A stretch of 64,000 nucleotides of DNA. Source: Galbula dea (taxonomy: Eukaryota; Chordata; Aves; Piciformes; Galbulidae). The position numbers and the translations under genes were made by a program. Positions 42,201-57,200 of the stretch are shown in pieces (position 1 is the first letter of the stretch; every line of letters begins with the position of its first letter). The notes below the pieces were generated by a model. The model saw only the letters and a program-made list of their open reading frames with translations. It was not told the DNA's origin and ran no database searches. Location: NCBI GenBank assembly GCA_013399015.1, contig VWZX01009004.1, positions 62,001 through 126,000 on the forward strand. The letters are read 5' to 3'.

Positions 42201-45200
42201 TTCATCAAGGGCTTGACACCAATATTTAAAAGCAGCTCTGTAATACATACAAAACATTCTCATCATGTTGCTGACATTTTCCAAAGGGGAAGATAAGATT
42301 CACTTCATTTTGCCTTTATTGCCTGACATATAACTAATTCTGATTAGGTCAAAAACCGGAATACAGTTTTCACAATACAAAAAGATACCATTCCTGGTCA
42401 ACAGACTTATTGGGACTTACATTAAAGTTAAACAGTCAAGCAACAGACATTACTTCTTAAAAACACATAGAGATGCTTAATTAATTTGCTTAATTGCAAT
42501 TAGCTAGCTAAGGAAAATAAACAATTTTTAGAAAAAAACCCTCTCAAAATACAGCTAATAGTGAGTTAGATGAAAGAAGTTATATGGAGCTGAGGAAGTT
42601 ACAAGACAGTTAAAGTGTATATGAAGGCAAATTTAAAAAAAATGAAACAATGCTGTTTTTTCATCCAATAACTATGTACCTTTTGTTTCCAGCATAAAAG
42701 TGAAGATTTCCAAGTTCATGTAAAGCCTGAACCTTGAGGTCTCTCTGGTTGTTTATTTCAAGGATTCCTGTTATGTATTTTTTAATCAATTAGAAAAAAT
42801 ATTATCGCATGGTTACTTGTATATTTTACCTTTAAAAGTATAATTTCTTCTTTGTACTAACTTCATAAACAAGAGTAGGATACATTTATGGACACATTTA
42901 CATAAGCTTTTGAATTTTTGTTTTTTCAGATCTCTAAAATTTCTTCCTCTTCAAGAGAGAAGCTGGGAAGCAGCCATTGGCCTGCTCAGCACTGCCTGCA
43001 CACAGCACACTTGCACTGTCCCTGGCTCATTCCTGGATCCCTTATTTCAAATAAAACCATTTAAAGCATCTGTTGGCTTGCTACAGTTCACCTGTTTTGT
43101 CATATAGTAAAAACAGGTAGTAGTGCTGAGCTGCAATTGTATGTGTAACGGCATACTAGAATGTAAGATGAAAGCCAAGCAATTGGGTCTCATATTCAGA
43201 AGCACAACATCCAAAGGTTTGGTTGACAGGAAGAAATATACCATGGAATTAAAATGAATCTGCAAAATATTAGAGCAGATTTTTAATTTGGGATTAATAA
43301 ACACAACACCACTGAATCAATGTGTTTTCATATGATGAGATAACTAGAGGTTATGAACCAAGTAGTGGCTTGTTTAGGACCTAATGCAGATTTTCTGAAT
43401 CAATAGAAAGCAAGTTGCTTACTTCTGGAAACCAGCTTTCAGACAGCTATAGCTGTGTGGCAGAGGAAAATAACACTGGAATAAACATAAATGAACACAG
43501 ATAGACAGAATTATACTACAACTTAGCTGTAAACAGAAATTTATGAAAAAAACATTACCAATTGTTTTTTCATAGGAAGAGATAATTACTGGAAGCTGTG
43601 ACTGTGGTATTGGTTTGCTCTCAACCATACTGGAGAAATTAAATTTTTCTTGAGAAAGGTCACATGGAGTTGGTAAAAATATCAGTTCAGCTCCCACATT
43701 AAATTCCAACCTTCTTTTTGAAAACGAATGACTGCTGATTGCTCTTCCAGCATTTTCTAGATGAGAAAAGTTATTTGTATTATCAATTTGGAAAAGTATT
43801 ATTCTATTTTCAGCACCACAAGATTTCCACACCACATTACCCAAACAAATACTTAATTCCTCTGTGCTCTATTTTAATCTGGTTTCCTACATTATGTTTC
43901 TGCCTGTGTGTCTCCTAATTAAACTCATTGGACATAACTCGTTGGTCAGTGCAATTAAATGAAAATGGAAATATGTGCTCTGTTAAAGAAAATAAACTTG
44001 GGAAAATCTGCCAGTCAGTTCTTTGACAGAGGTTTGGCTGGAGACAGAAAAGTGACAGCTGCATGAAGAAAAATTATCATCCAACCATGAGAAACAAATC
44101 AGAGGAAAAGAGGCTTAAAGCTTGTGCTTACAGAACTTCTATGTTTTTCCTAATTGTCAACAACAGCTAAACATTTGATTGAAAAAAATCTTTCACTGTT
44201 TCCTATTTTAACTGCATATGCACTTTACTAAGTGAGAAACCTTTCACTTACCTTGTGTGTGTGCAAGAAACAATGAAAGTAGTTTTCTGCTGTGTCTCAG
44301 TGCCCTGCTGTGGTATTTAGATTTTTGTAGAGTTTCTCTAAAACATCTCAGTGTGTCATTCACATCAAGAGGTACAGAAACTAGGGCTTTCACTTGACTG
44401 TGATCTAAAAGGAATTAATGACTATGGAGAATAATTTTGTATTACATAAATACATATTTTCAGTAAATCACTCTGCAAAACATCAATTTGAACAATTCCA
44501 CACCTTCAAAACTGAAACATATTAATGTAACTATCACCTTTGTTTCTTGTTGGATTATGAATTAAAGCAAAATTATTAACCACTAGAAACATTTCTGAAC
44601 ATTTATATCTTTTTTAGTGTTATTGTTTAGTTGTCACATGACATCTACATTTCGTGAATACCACCTGCCCTGGGCACGCCTCAGCTCAGCTCTCTGCTCT
44701 AAGTTTTGCTGTCTGAAGTCTGGAAACAAATATTTTACTACAACTCTTGATCCTACTTACTACAAGTACTGTAGTTTCCATGTACCAAACCTGTGAGGTG
44801 GCATGCTGTCTCCACTGAAGGCATAATATTATCTGTTGTTCTTACATGAAGCATTATTTATTGCTTAATGACTTTCCTCAGCTGAATACAATACAAAGCC
44901 TTGTGTGCAACGCATCGACATATCTGTGACATGAGGAACTATGCCTTACAAACCTCCATTAATTACAGTAACATTTTAATCCTGACTGAAAAGAACAACT
45001 GTGTGTAAGAGCAGCATTTTTCCTTTTGATTCTATCGAAACAATGCACATTCTTGTTAAAATTTAGGCACACTGTGGGATATCCAACAATACTGATGGAA
45101 AGAAAACTGGACCAAGACCACCAAGCTCACTCAGCATACTGCAGCTCATCTGACATCTGAATAACAACTGCTTTTCTCTGCTTTCAGATACAGCCCAAAT

Positions 45201-48200
45201 ATATTTGGAAAGGTCTTGACAATATTACTACCCTTCCAAATTATCAAGAATAATAATTTGAAGGGAAAACTGAGTTTACATTAAATAAAGAAATAGATCA
45301 TAGGACCAGTGGAAGACCTACGATAAGGAGGAAAACAAAACAAAATAATACCCACTATGAAAAAAAGAAAAGGGTTTGACAGAGAAGAAAATTCACAATA
45401 CTGAAATGTGCTTTAACCTGTATAATAATTTTTCATGTCAGGGTTGAAAAAGCATCCAGGAAAAATCTTTTCACTAGTAGAATGGGCAACAGGCAGCTGT
45501 AGTTTCTTCCATATGTAATTTCTGCAACTCATCTAAAAAGGAAGGGTTTTTTTTCATGATAATTGAAAACTATTCAGAAAAATCAATGTTGGATGCTTAC
45601 AGTTAAGTATCTAAATAGTAAGTAATGAAAAAATAGGACTAATTCACAAAGACAGCAATGACTCATAACTAGTACCCATGTAGGTAAGAGGTGAAACATT
45701 CACACCTAAATATTGGGTATAACACATAAATGTTTAGAGGTTAATGAATTAAACTTGTATCTTATTTGGTATTTACCATAACAATGAGTGACTAGTTGAT
45801 GTTCACCAAATATTCCACCTTTCTTTGGCTGGATAGATGCATGGTTACAAAGAACCTGTCAGAGTAACTATGCCTAAAGAGCACACTGCCTGTAAAGCAC
45901 AAAGTAATGCCACATAGGGATATACAAAATACCTCTAAGCAAGTAACAGAAGCAGTCTAACCCTGTCAGAGGAGCAAACTTTTATGCAGGGTTAATCTAG
46001 CAAAGATTCTGAGTTTCTGCAAGCCTTGGGCAACACCTTATTGTCTCAAGGCAAGACAACAGCTACTGAACTCCATGTTCAGGACAAATGCGCCTGGAAT
46101 TCTAAACCCCACTTTGCCCTCTTTCTTCAAATCCTCTGTTTATATCAGTAATAAAATATATTAAAAATATCAAACATGCAAATGACTTTAGCAAAACTTC
46201 TTAGAAATATAAGTAAGGTTAAAAAGGAAAATCCTAATTATTAATAGCTGAGTCCAGTAAAATTTTCCAAGGGGTAATATCAGTTTACTAAATATATAGA
46301 GATATGGCTTTTAATGAGAGAAACATGTTGAGCAGCTTAGGGGGTTTTGTTGGTGATCAAGTTTTTTCCATTTTTTTATTGGTATTGACAGTGTTTGGGC
46401 TAACTCAGTTTGATTAATTTGGCGCTTTAGGAGCAGTGTTCAAAAAAAAAAAGCCATTTCTTTATATTTAATTTTAATTAATCACAAAGATTGTACCACA
46501 TTCAAGTAAACATTTTCGGGCTAAAAGGGCAGTAGAACTAACATGAAATTAGATTCAGGTTCATAATATGGAGTGGGTACATTTTGCATGGAAGAAATGT
46601 TCTCTGGGTCATCAAGTCCAGTTCTCTTCTACTGCTGGACTCGTGTCACATAAGCCTTTTCATGTACTTCAATCAATTATGTTCATTACTTTGTTATCAT
46701 TTGTGAACATTATGAAAAAACATATTAATCTAATCAGTGAAAGTACTTCATATTTAGTTCACATTAAGTGTCAGTACCCAAAAAAGAAATGTGTGGTTCA
46801 CCTTATGTGCAAAGTCAGACAGATATTCTGTGAAATGATATTCATGGCTGTCTGGGCCACTGAATTGCTGTATCCTTTCCAGCAGCTGACTCTGAGCATA
46901 CACCAGCAGTGGACTCACTTGTTCTGTGTATCTCTCACTGAAAAAAAGGAAAATACAGTAATTAAGCAAAATAATGGTATTTTTAACTATATAATGTTCC
47001 ATTTCAGTTTTTATTAGAGTTGGTGTAACTTACTGTGTAAATATGTTAAATTGCACAGCTATGTGTACCAGTGCTTCCCACTTCTTCATTTGATATAACA
47101 ATTCTATTGTTTTAAGAATCAGATTGCATATCCACTTCAAGTCAACCACATTCACATCATCCAGGGGAGACTGTGGATGGAAATCAGAGCCACCATTCTC
47201 ATCCATAATACTTCCTAAACAACTGGGAATGCAGAAGTCTCCTTCAGGATCCACAATCTACAGTGAAGAAACATTATTCTACATCTTATTTTCAAATTTA
47301 TTTTTAGGACAAATCAAATTATAAAGATTGGAAAACACTGTAATCCTCTAAAAACCTGTTACAGAGAATAACTTGGAGATATTAGAATATATTGCAAGAG
47401 AAAGAAAACTCTCATTACTGAAGATGCAATAATAAAGTGTACACTGTCTTATGAAAAATAATTTTTACCGTAATAGACCTGCTTTCTTGTAGATCAGTTA
47501 TCATATCAATGATCATATCTGATGCCAAATAAAATGGCAACCAGATGGTGTTCCTAAGAAGATCCATGTTAAGAGGAAATACATCCATACGGAAATGCAA
47601 ATGGTTAGCAGTCACTTGTAATTCTTGAGTATAGTTCCAAAGTTCTCGACAAGCATTTTGAAGCAATGTCCAGTGGCCACCACGGTGAGCAAGAACCTAG
47701 GCATATCATTCAAAATATAATTATAGTTTGGAAATATAGAAATTAAAAACCTCATTCTTTTATTGCAAAGCTTAGGTATAAGTAATCTTTCAAAATTACA
47801 GTCTATGAATCATCCTTAATAACAGATCATTCAATGTTTCAATTTATATAAAGCATTATAGAACCTTAGCTGGAAATATTCACAGAAGCAGTAATTTAGA
47901 ATTGAGTTAAATTGTTCTTTTGGTGGGAGAATAAGAAATAAAAATTAATTCACACATACATGTGGGTTTACTTGGATGTAGAAAGGTTTGTGAGCAGAGT
48001 AGTCACTCTGCATTTCCCTTCAATCACTGGCCCTTTTGTTTATACTACCAAAGCATTCACTAAGACCTGTCAAGGGAAAGGTAAGTCTGCAAGTATTTTT
48101 GGAAAGATTTAACAAACAGGAGAAGGAAAGTTACAAAGACTAATTGAAAAATAAATATTTCTATAAATTATTGTATGTTTGATAGAAATATACATTATGA

Positions 48201-51200
48201 TAGGTGATATGCCTGACATTTGATAGACAGTCCTTGGACATTTTGCAGAAGATGAGAAAAAATTGCTTTTTCCCACTGAAGTTTTTTTTTAAGTTTCTGA
48301 AGTGTGGGGGTTTTTTTCATGCAGAAAGTAGTAAATATTATAATGCAATGCTTAGTAATAAACAAAATGTTTAATAAGAAAGTATATCTTACTGCTGCTC
48401 TTCTTAAATGCAAAAAGATTTTTGTAAAATGCTCCAATAAAATGGTATTTGACAGAAACTGGCTGCATTCTTTGGCAGAACGAGAGACGGATATTTCTTT
48501 ATCATTTGCTGTTTGAGTTCGAGAACTATCTGTTTCATTCAGCTTAATTCTGTGCTCTGAAGATTTATCTGTACAGGAAGAGAAAAGGTTCACTGATTAA
48601 AAATGAGTTAAACTTCTAAAAAAACACGAACAGCAAATAGTATCAGCCAGATAGGATTGTAGGATTGTCCAGTGGCAGCTAAATACTTAAATGCTAGGAA
48701 ATGCCAGTGTTAAGGTTATCATATTTATAAGGTTATGATATTTAAAATAAAAGATGCTTTTACTTAAGCACTGGGAGAAGCAAGGATACAAAAAAGTTTG
48801 AGCGAAGTAATAATGTGTACCAAACTGTTTTCAGCCTCAAAGCTAAAAAGAAACCCTTGTAGAAGTTAGATTTTAGGATGAAATCATCACGTGGTAAGGT
48901 CCCAAGAATCTTTCTGAAACTGAGGCCTCTTAAAGGGAGAAGTTAGGAAGAAGGGAATATTTCATACCACATTCTGTGGTATGTGTAGAATTGCTTCATT
49001 ATTTTACTCAATATCAAATGTCCTCCAAGGGTAAACACAAAAGTTCATGTTAGTGGGATACAGTAAAATCTGAGCTATAGGTTTCAGGCAGAAGCTAATT
49101 TCATGTTAAACATTATCTGAACTCTATGCAAAACTACACAGTTCATGAAATTCATTCAGAATTATGGTGAAGGCTAGAAGGTAGCAAATAGGACTTTCAT
49201 TAGTTTCAGCAACTTTCAGTGACTGGGGTGTCAGTGACTTTTAAGCATCAAGATGAAAGACTAGAACTTAAAAGTAAGCTGTTGCAAAGAGAAACAATGA
49301 ATTCAGCTGCTGTTTTTTGTCACATCTCCTTGGAAAACACAAAGAGGATGGTTGATTCCTACCTAGGAAAGTCCTACATTGAATGCTAGGAGAATTTTGC
49401 TCTCTACAGGTGTGGCAAGAATGTGTTCCCTGAAGTGCTGTTGAAAAGACCAGGTTTGTGATTTCTTCTTGAATTTATGCTGGTTAGAAAGGCTACTTTG
49501 TGTTGACTTTTGTGTTATCATCGACATCTGAAGTAATCAAAGTCCTGTGATTTACAATTACCTACAAAGAGGGGCCTTTCAGTTCCTGTTGAAACTTCAA
49601 AATATGTTACTGAAAAATAGTTGGGATGAGTCAAACAGGAAAGACAGAAAACTGAAGTAAAACTAGTAGAAAATAAAAATATTATCCTGAGGCAGCCTCT
49701 GCCACAGCAGAACACTGAGGAACAAGCAGTATAGAAGTAAACCTAAATTATTCTACTTCAAATTGTAAAGGTAATAATAAACTTCAGTACATAATTTTAA
49801 GAAAGACTTACAGAATGACCTAGTAAATTATTGACCTATTAGGAAATGTAAAGGAAACTATTGACCAATTAACAACCATGTAACCTGATAAAAGGTATTG
49901 CATTTAGAATACTCTGGAATATTATCAATTTAATAAGTCTAGATTGTATGATTTCTGCCAACAAAAAGCTAGTATCACTAATTAAATAGAATTTATAAAC
50001 TTCTTATTAAAATAGGATAAAGAATAACCACTTGATTAAAAGTAACATATTGATCAATGCAATAAATGATGCTCAGTTATTATAAATGCCCCATTATTGA
50101 CTATGACTTCTTTTATACTAGGTATGCCAAAAAGAGAAAATGCAAAGACACTTTTCAAATCCAGAAACATCTCTTTGAACTGTCATAAGTGTTCTTCCAA
50201 AAGTGATGTGAAGAACTAATGATGAAGGCTAAGATAGAAATTAAGAAAATGAAAAGTTGAAACTGATTCCAGTTGTGCATCTGTTAAAAGTTCTTACAAG
50301 TTTGTTTTTCAGTCGTTTCTGCCTTTTCAAGGAGAGGAGGAGTTGGCATTCTCATGTTATTCTCTGCAGCTTCTCTTACCACTACAGTGCCAGAATTATT
50401 TAATGAGAATATTTCAGGGTTCAAAATATTGTATCTGCAGAATGGGAGAAAAAGAAGAAAGGACAAAACCCCCTCAGACATAATATCAAAAAAGGATTTG
50501 ATATACGTACATAAGGTTCAGCTTCTCAAAAGTGAATTTGATTACTTTGCAGCAGCTTTAGAAATCAGAAATAATCTGATAGCCAAAGTTATAGGAAATC
50601 AAAAAAATAGCACAGTATAGAATTTTTCAAGACCTTTATCTGACCAGCCAAAGGAGCAAACAAAAATGTGTATGTCACCAGCCATACGATGGAAAACAAA
50701 ACTTGTTACATACTAAATCAATGTGCATATGACAAACTGACTGATGACACTGTAGTTCAGATCTGTTTGCATTAATGGCTGTTACACAGTAATCTATATT
50801 AATAACAATCACTGACAATGCATTAAGATATACCTGTCCAGGTGCTGTGAACCACAAATTCCAATATTATATTGCTCTTCCAGTTTCTTTTTAAGTAAGT
50901 TGTAGTGTGCAACTGCCAGACAGATATTCATCTGAGATCTCCAGGGCATCTCTTCAAGACACATTTGATGAAACTTCTTTTGGTTTAAGTAATTACTAAC
51001 AATTGGTTTCAGAAGTACCACTAAGGTGTGACGAGCTACTTTTTGCAGCTCTTCCTCATACTTCCTAAACCAAAATATACAAAATAGCAAAACATGAACC
51101 TGTGTTTCCATGAAGCTCTAGAAAAGAAAATATACACTTAAGTATCCAGTTACATACCCACAGACTGGAATAAGTTCAGAAGCATATGACATATTTCTAG

Positions 51201-54200
51201 CAAAAGAATTTTTGTTGCAATCAAGAAAAGCAATTGTGCTTTCCCTCTTTAAGTGCATTTGGCACACACTAAATCCTGTGTCATATTTTACTAATTTCTC
51301 TCAGTGCTTACAAAAAGTTTAGCTCTGTGTTTGAAGTTATTTGTACCTTAATCATCCAAAGAGATTATTATAGCAAATACAATGTATTTCAGACAATCTG
51401 TTCAGGACATGGAGGGTCTACTACTATACTATAAATTTGGATTGTTCTTTTTATTGCTGTGTTTTGGTAAGTAATCATCATCTATGTGGGGAAAAAAAAA
51501 ACACAAAAAAACCCCAAACAAACAAAACACCACAAAACCACAAACAAACAAAACATAGAACAAAAGAAACACCACCATTTTATTTCCAATTTGGGTGCCT
51601 GGTTTAATTTCCAGTCATGGAATTCTATATTACCTGGCACACATACAAAGCTGAGGTCAACTCATTTTTTCATTTTTAAAAACTAATCTGTTAATCTAAA
51701 TTATTTTTCTATTTTCCTGGTTTCCACCTTCAAAATGTGGGCACAAAAGTATACCATATACAATGTTGATTATACTATACAGCAATATTACTGTGGAAGA
51801 TATGAAAGAGCAGCTGAAAAAGCAAAAAGCCCAGGATAAGTTAAATATCCCTTTTTCCACTGAAAGCCATGAAATCATGTTAAGGTCATTTTTTTTCTGT
51901 TAAGCATGAAAAATAGATGGTTTAGGTAAGTATTTAAAAGATAGCATATGGAAGACTTTTTGGGGGTTCTTTACGTTATGTGACTGCCTATATTCAGATA
52001 TTTCTAGTTTTCTTCTTGGTAATTGCTGGAAGCATACAACCAAAGCACCAGATAATAAATGCTACAAATGCAATTACTAATACAAAGACAAAATCTTCAG
52101 CAGTTATTCTCTGAAATAGAAATGAGATACATTTTGTTCTGTTGAGTGGAAGCCAATCCTACACCGAACTGAGACAGGAAAGTGAGTGGTCTGCACACAA
52201 ATCCATCCTTTTGATAGAAAAAAGATTTAAAATATGCTTTTAACTGTAAACTAAATTTCAGTCAAATTTTTTTGTTCTGTATATGAACCTGACAACTTAT
52301 GTTCATTTACCTTTCTGCTTCTGGAGATTTCACTTCATTGGGATGTTTCTTTAAATATTGTCTAAGAGTCAGTCTTTTTCGAATAGGACTCAAGGCTTCT
52401 TTCTTTGGTTTCTTCAAAGTTGATGCCTCTGGTTTCTTTAAAGGTGAGGTCTCCACACTCTTTAAAAAAAATCTTCCATGAAAACCTTAAATACTTCCAA
52501 TACTTATTTATACCTACATTATCAATTATTTGAGGTATACAGCAGGTTAACTTATGCAGGAAAAAACAGAAAAAAATTCTGGAACTGTTTGTCAAAATAT
52601 GAAAGAAAAAGAAATATATAATACTCCAGAAAGCTTTACAATTTTTCTGCAAAGAAAAATCAGTGTCAAATGCTTGACACTAAGAAGCCAGCCAGGCCTC
52701 CAAATACTGCATTTTGTATATCATTGCTTTTAATCTCAAAAATAATGATAGTTCTTTTCCTATTATTATAAATAGGAAAACTTCTCAATGCAAAAATTGA
52801 GACAGAAAACCTTTTCGTTAATCTGTCTCAGATGCTAGCAGTATTACAGCATTAGTAGAGGGTTCCAAGGAAGAAAATTCTTCCTCAAAAACAATACAAA
52901 TCCATTAAGATTATTCTTACTTTTCAATAAAAGCAAAACTTTTTTCTAAAAGAACTGGAAATTTTCAGCCTTTATTGTGCAATCAGAATATCTGCACAAA
53001 GAGTTAACCACGAACAACTACTCATGAAAAGGTGTAAGTACACCATCTTGTATAAAAAGGCCTAAACCAATCTCAATAAATGTAATAGCACCCAAGGCAT
53101 TTTCTATTAACATATCAGGGGTTTTTAAAGAGAGCTGGTGAAAGGCAAGTTTTCACTGATTTTGGAACATACTACTCTGACTCATCTCAAATTCCTCACA
53201 ATTGTCGATCTTTCAGATAAATCCCATGCCAAGTTTTCTTCCTGGTTTTAGGAGTGCGGAGGTAAGCTGAGGACTAGTGCTTGTATCTCAAGTTTTAGTA
53301 ATTATGCATGTCTCTAGTTGAGGTTTCTATGAGGCAGCTTTTAAAAATTTCTTTTTGTGCTTATGGTATTGCTACCCAATAAAGGCATACATGACTCCAT
53401 AAAAATAAAACTCACTTTCTGAAACTCCACATCTCCTGTAGTGGCTCTATCTGTGCCTCCTGGCAGAGTGGGAGAAATTGTTTCTTCTGTTGAAATTCCA
53501 CTGATACAGAGAAGATGGTTGTTCCTCCTGACAAAGAAATAATGTTAAGATCATGACCATGATCATTTTAAACTCCTTCCATAGTTAGAGTTATCTTAGG
53601 GAACAGGTAGAGCACACGCAATTCCTATTTCACTGTGAGTTGTAAATTCAGCAGGTTTTCTTTCCTTCTTCCTCTTCATAAAATAGGATGTGCTCACTTT
53701 CAAGGTTTATTATAGAAATTTGAATTTATAGGTAGCAACAACCTAACCCTCCTAACTCCTAGGAAAACAAAACAGTTTGCTTCATTACCCAAATTCCACT
53801 ACAGTATTCTGCAAATAATTCCTTCATGTCCTTTTTTTTGGTCTTTTGTAACAGCAATTCTTGTTCCCGTTGCCCCTAGCAGTGCTACCGGCTCGGGCAG
53901 GAGTGGCTGGAGAGCTCCCCAGCAGAGAAGGACCTGGGGGTGCTGATTGACAGCCGGCTAAACATAAGTCAGCAGTGTGCCCAGGTGGCTAACAAGGCCA
54001 ATGGCATCCTGGCTTGCATCAGGAATAGTGTGACCAGTAGGAGCAAGGAGGTGATCTTGCCACTGTACTCGGCACTGGTGAGGCCACACCTCGAGTACTG
54101 TGTGCAGTTTTGGGCACCGCTGTTTAGGAAGGACATTGAGCTACTAGAGAGGGTGCAGAGAAGGGCAACTAAGCTAGTCAGGGGTCTGGAAAACAGGCCT

Positions 54201-57200
54201 TATGAGGAGAGGCTTAGGGAGCTAGGGTTGTTTAGCCTGGAGAAGAGGAGGCTGAGGGGAAACCTTATCACTCTCTTCAGCTACTTGAAAGGCCATTCTA
54301 GGGAGGCGGGTGTTGGCCTCTTCTCCATTGTGACTAGTGACAGGACTAGAGGGAATGGGCTTAAGTTGTGCCAGGGTAGGTTTAGATTAGATTTTAGGAA
54401 GAATTTCTTTACTGAAAGACTGTTGAGATATTGGAATAGGCTGCCCAGGGAGGTGGTGGAGTCACCATCCCTGGAGGTTTTTAAGAAGAGGATAGATGTG
54501 TTTCTTCAGGGGATGATTTAGGGATAAGAGAAGTGTAGGGCTATCGGTTGGACTAGATGATCTTGAGGGTCCTTTCCAACCGTAATGATTCTGTGATTCT
54601 GTGATTTGCCTTTCAAATTTTAGAAATACTGCTGTGTGTTTTTAAGAAAAGTTATAGTGAAATTATGGTTACATTTCTTTGGGATCCTTTTATAATTTGG
54701 CTCCTACATTTCAGTAGAGGGTTTTTTTAGACACAAGAGTAGGCCCTGATCAGTTTGCTTTTGATTTAACTCAGCATACTTTTCTAAGTTATCCCACTAC
54801 CTCATATAGTATGGCAAACGGCCATATTACAAAATGGAGTCTGTGAAAAAAAAATCCTGGGTGGTAGACAGGAGTTTTGAACAGACACAGCCAAGGGAGA
54901 AGTCTCCATGTGACCATGAGGTCACAGTACAATATATTCTGAACCTATGTAATCCTCTGTGTTCATGGAACTTCTGCAGAGTAGGAGCCATGGAAACGGC
55001 CCCAGATAGGTTGTCTACCAGCTGCAATTTACAGTTTCTGCCATAACTGCCACTGATGATCCTGAATAGTAGTTTTTCACTACTACTGTAATAGGGATCT
55101 ACCTTTTTAAGTATGTTTGTACATTGCCTGCCCATTCCAGAACACACTGAAACTTCTCTTCATTCAGGATTTTGTGCAAAACTTGAACAAAGAACTCAAG
55201 AAAACGTGATTTCTTTCTGAATTTCATCACTGCAACAGAGTAGAAAAACAATTAACATGTTTCGTATTAATGCTGTAATAGGTTTCTGAATTCAGCTACA
55301 GTTACAGCTATGTATTTCTCAAAGAACATATTTATGTCATGTTGCACATTGATAAAGAAAAGGCATACTGATACTAAAAATAGACAGGACACGATACACA
55401 ATAGCAGTTGCTAAATACTTCTTGTGACTGGGCATCCAGAATCACAAGTCCACTCTGTTTACACTCTTAGCATGACAAACATTCTATGGACTGATAAAAT
55501 AGGTTTTGAATTATTTTTGTATCAGGCAGTACACAGTGCAATGCAGGGACTATAAACAAAGTAACTGCATCCTATTCACTTGGGTTGCTTTCCTCAGTGA
55601 CAGTCACATAGTGTACAAGCAATCACACAGTTCTCACTGGGAAGTGGAGCTGTGTTGTCTAGATTTTAGGCAGCTTTTTAATTGTTTGCAAACTGCTTTT
55701 AATGTTTGGCTAGCCTCATAAGTTTTTACCATCAAGAAATAAGTATTTATCCTATCTGAAAGCTATACTAGTTTTACAGGTGAGAGTGTAAATAACACAC
55801 CAGTCTTAAATAAATAAGGCAGTGGCAAAGGCCACATGTCAGACTCTTTTAAATCCTATTTCAAAAAAATAAGTGTACTCTCACGTTTGTGAATCCCTCT
55901 TTCAGTAACATAATTTAATGTGGAAATGGGTATCTCAATTTAAAAAGAACATTCCACAGAAACCGAATCTCTGAAAACGTGACACAACTTTAAAAAAAAT
56001 TAGCTCATTTTTAAGGTTATTAAATAAACATTACTCAAGCTATTTAAAATATTAATAGTTTATATATTTAACATCAACATCTAAAATAATTTGTGGCAAG
56101 TATTTCATATACTTCTAAATGTCATTATAACAAACTTTTTTTAAGGTATGTTTTACTTGATTTTGTATATTTGAGAACAAAACAAAAATAAAGTTTCCAG
56201 GAGTTTATTCCAATCAAGAATTAGACAGTTTTACCGGCAACTTCCTGAAGTAAAGAAGATTTAACAATTAAAATCAACACCAATTATCCTACCTTCTCGG
56301 TAAGCACTGTCTGATGTCCAACAAGATATTACAGGGTAGAGGAACAAAGGATCTTCCTGTCCTGTAAGCTCTGATCCACGAGCTACATCAATAACCAAAT
56401 CAAAACCATTATGACAAGCAATGATAGTGTACAACAGAAACTCCACCTGGAATCATAACTGAAGACTAGAAATATCCTTCTTTAGCACAGAGTTTGCTTT
56501 TAAATCTCTCACTGCCATCCAGAAAGAAGTTCAAAAGCTTATTCTTTTCTAACATAAGTAGCTATGCTACTTACATAATGAACCGCTTATGGATGTGACA
56601 GATGACCTTCCTGCTACTAGGGGAAGGATGTCTGGAGTTCATCAAAGATCTAACAAAGGTCCATACAAATAATCTGTGGAGGAGGGTGTTCAGTAAAGAC
56701 ATGTCCAAAAAAGTATTTAAAGCTATACAGCATGAACTGAACTTAATGGTACTAGTGACTAGTGCTTATACACATGCTTGGCATATGGATAGCATAAGAA
56801 GACAAAAAAAAAAAAGTTTTGGTTTTTTTCACCTAAATATTTAAATAAATACATATATACAAATGTATTTCTATTCTATAAATAATATATTAGATATAGG
56901 TGCAAATAATATATACTACACATAGATATAAATAGTATATACAATACATAGGAGAATAACTTGGATTCAAGCTTCTGAGAGTTAATCACAACTGGGTTTC
57001 CAGCTGATGAGCACCAAAACAATGTTGCATGTACTAGCTGCTATTATGCCTTAAGAAACATGACCTACAGGTTTTGTGCTTAGACAAGTCCTGTGTTTGA
57101 AAAAGATCAATGCAGTTGAGTCCCTGAAAAAAGTGAAGATAAAAATGCACTCTGGAACAAACTTTGGGACAGTGATAGTGGATCAATAGCTACCTACTCT

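Noticed and set aside
46568..47017. 149-codon plus-strand ORF
   Set aside because: It overlaps exon w14 and the adjoining introns on the other strand. It is the antisense shadow of coding sequence, with no recognisable domain.
57069..57123. Possible exon with an excellent TTTTTTCAG acceptor and CCT|GTAGGT donor
   Set aside because: It fits only if w3 uses the secondary donor. The 57721-57791 exon matches both neighbours with the standard w3 donor and gives a better peptide. It could still be a rare alternative exon.
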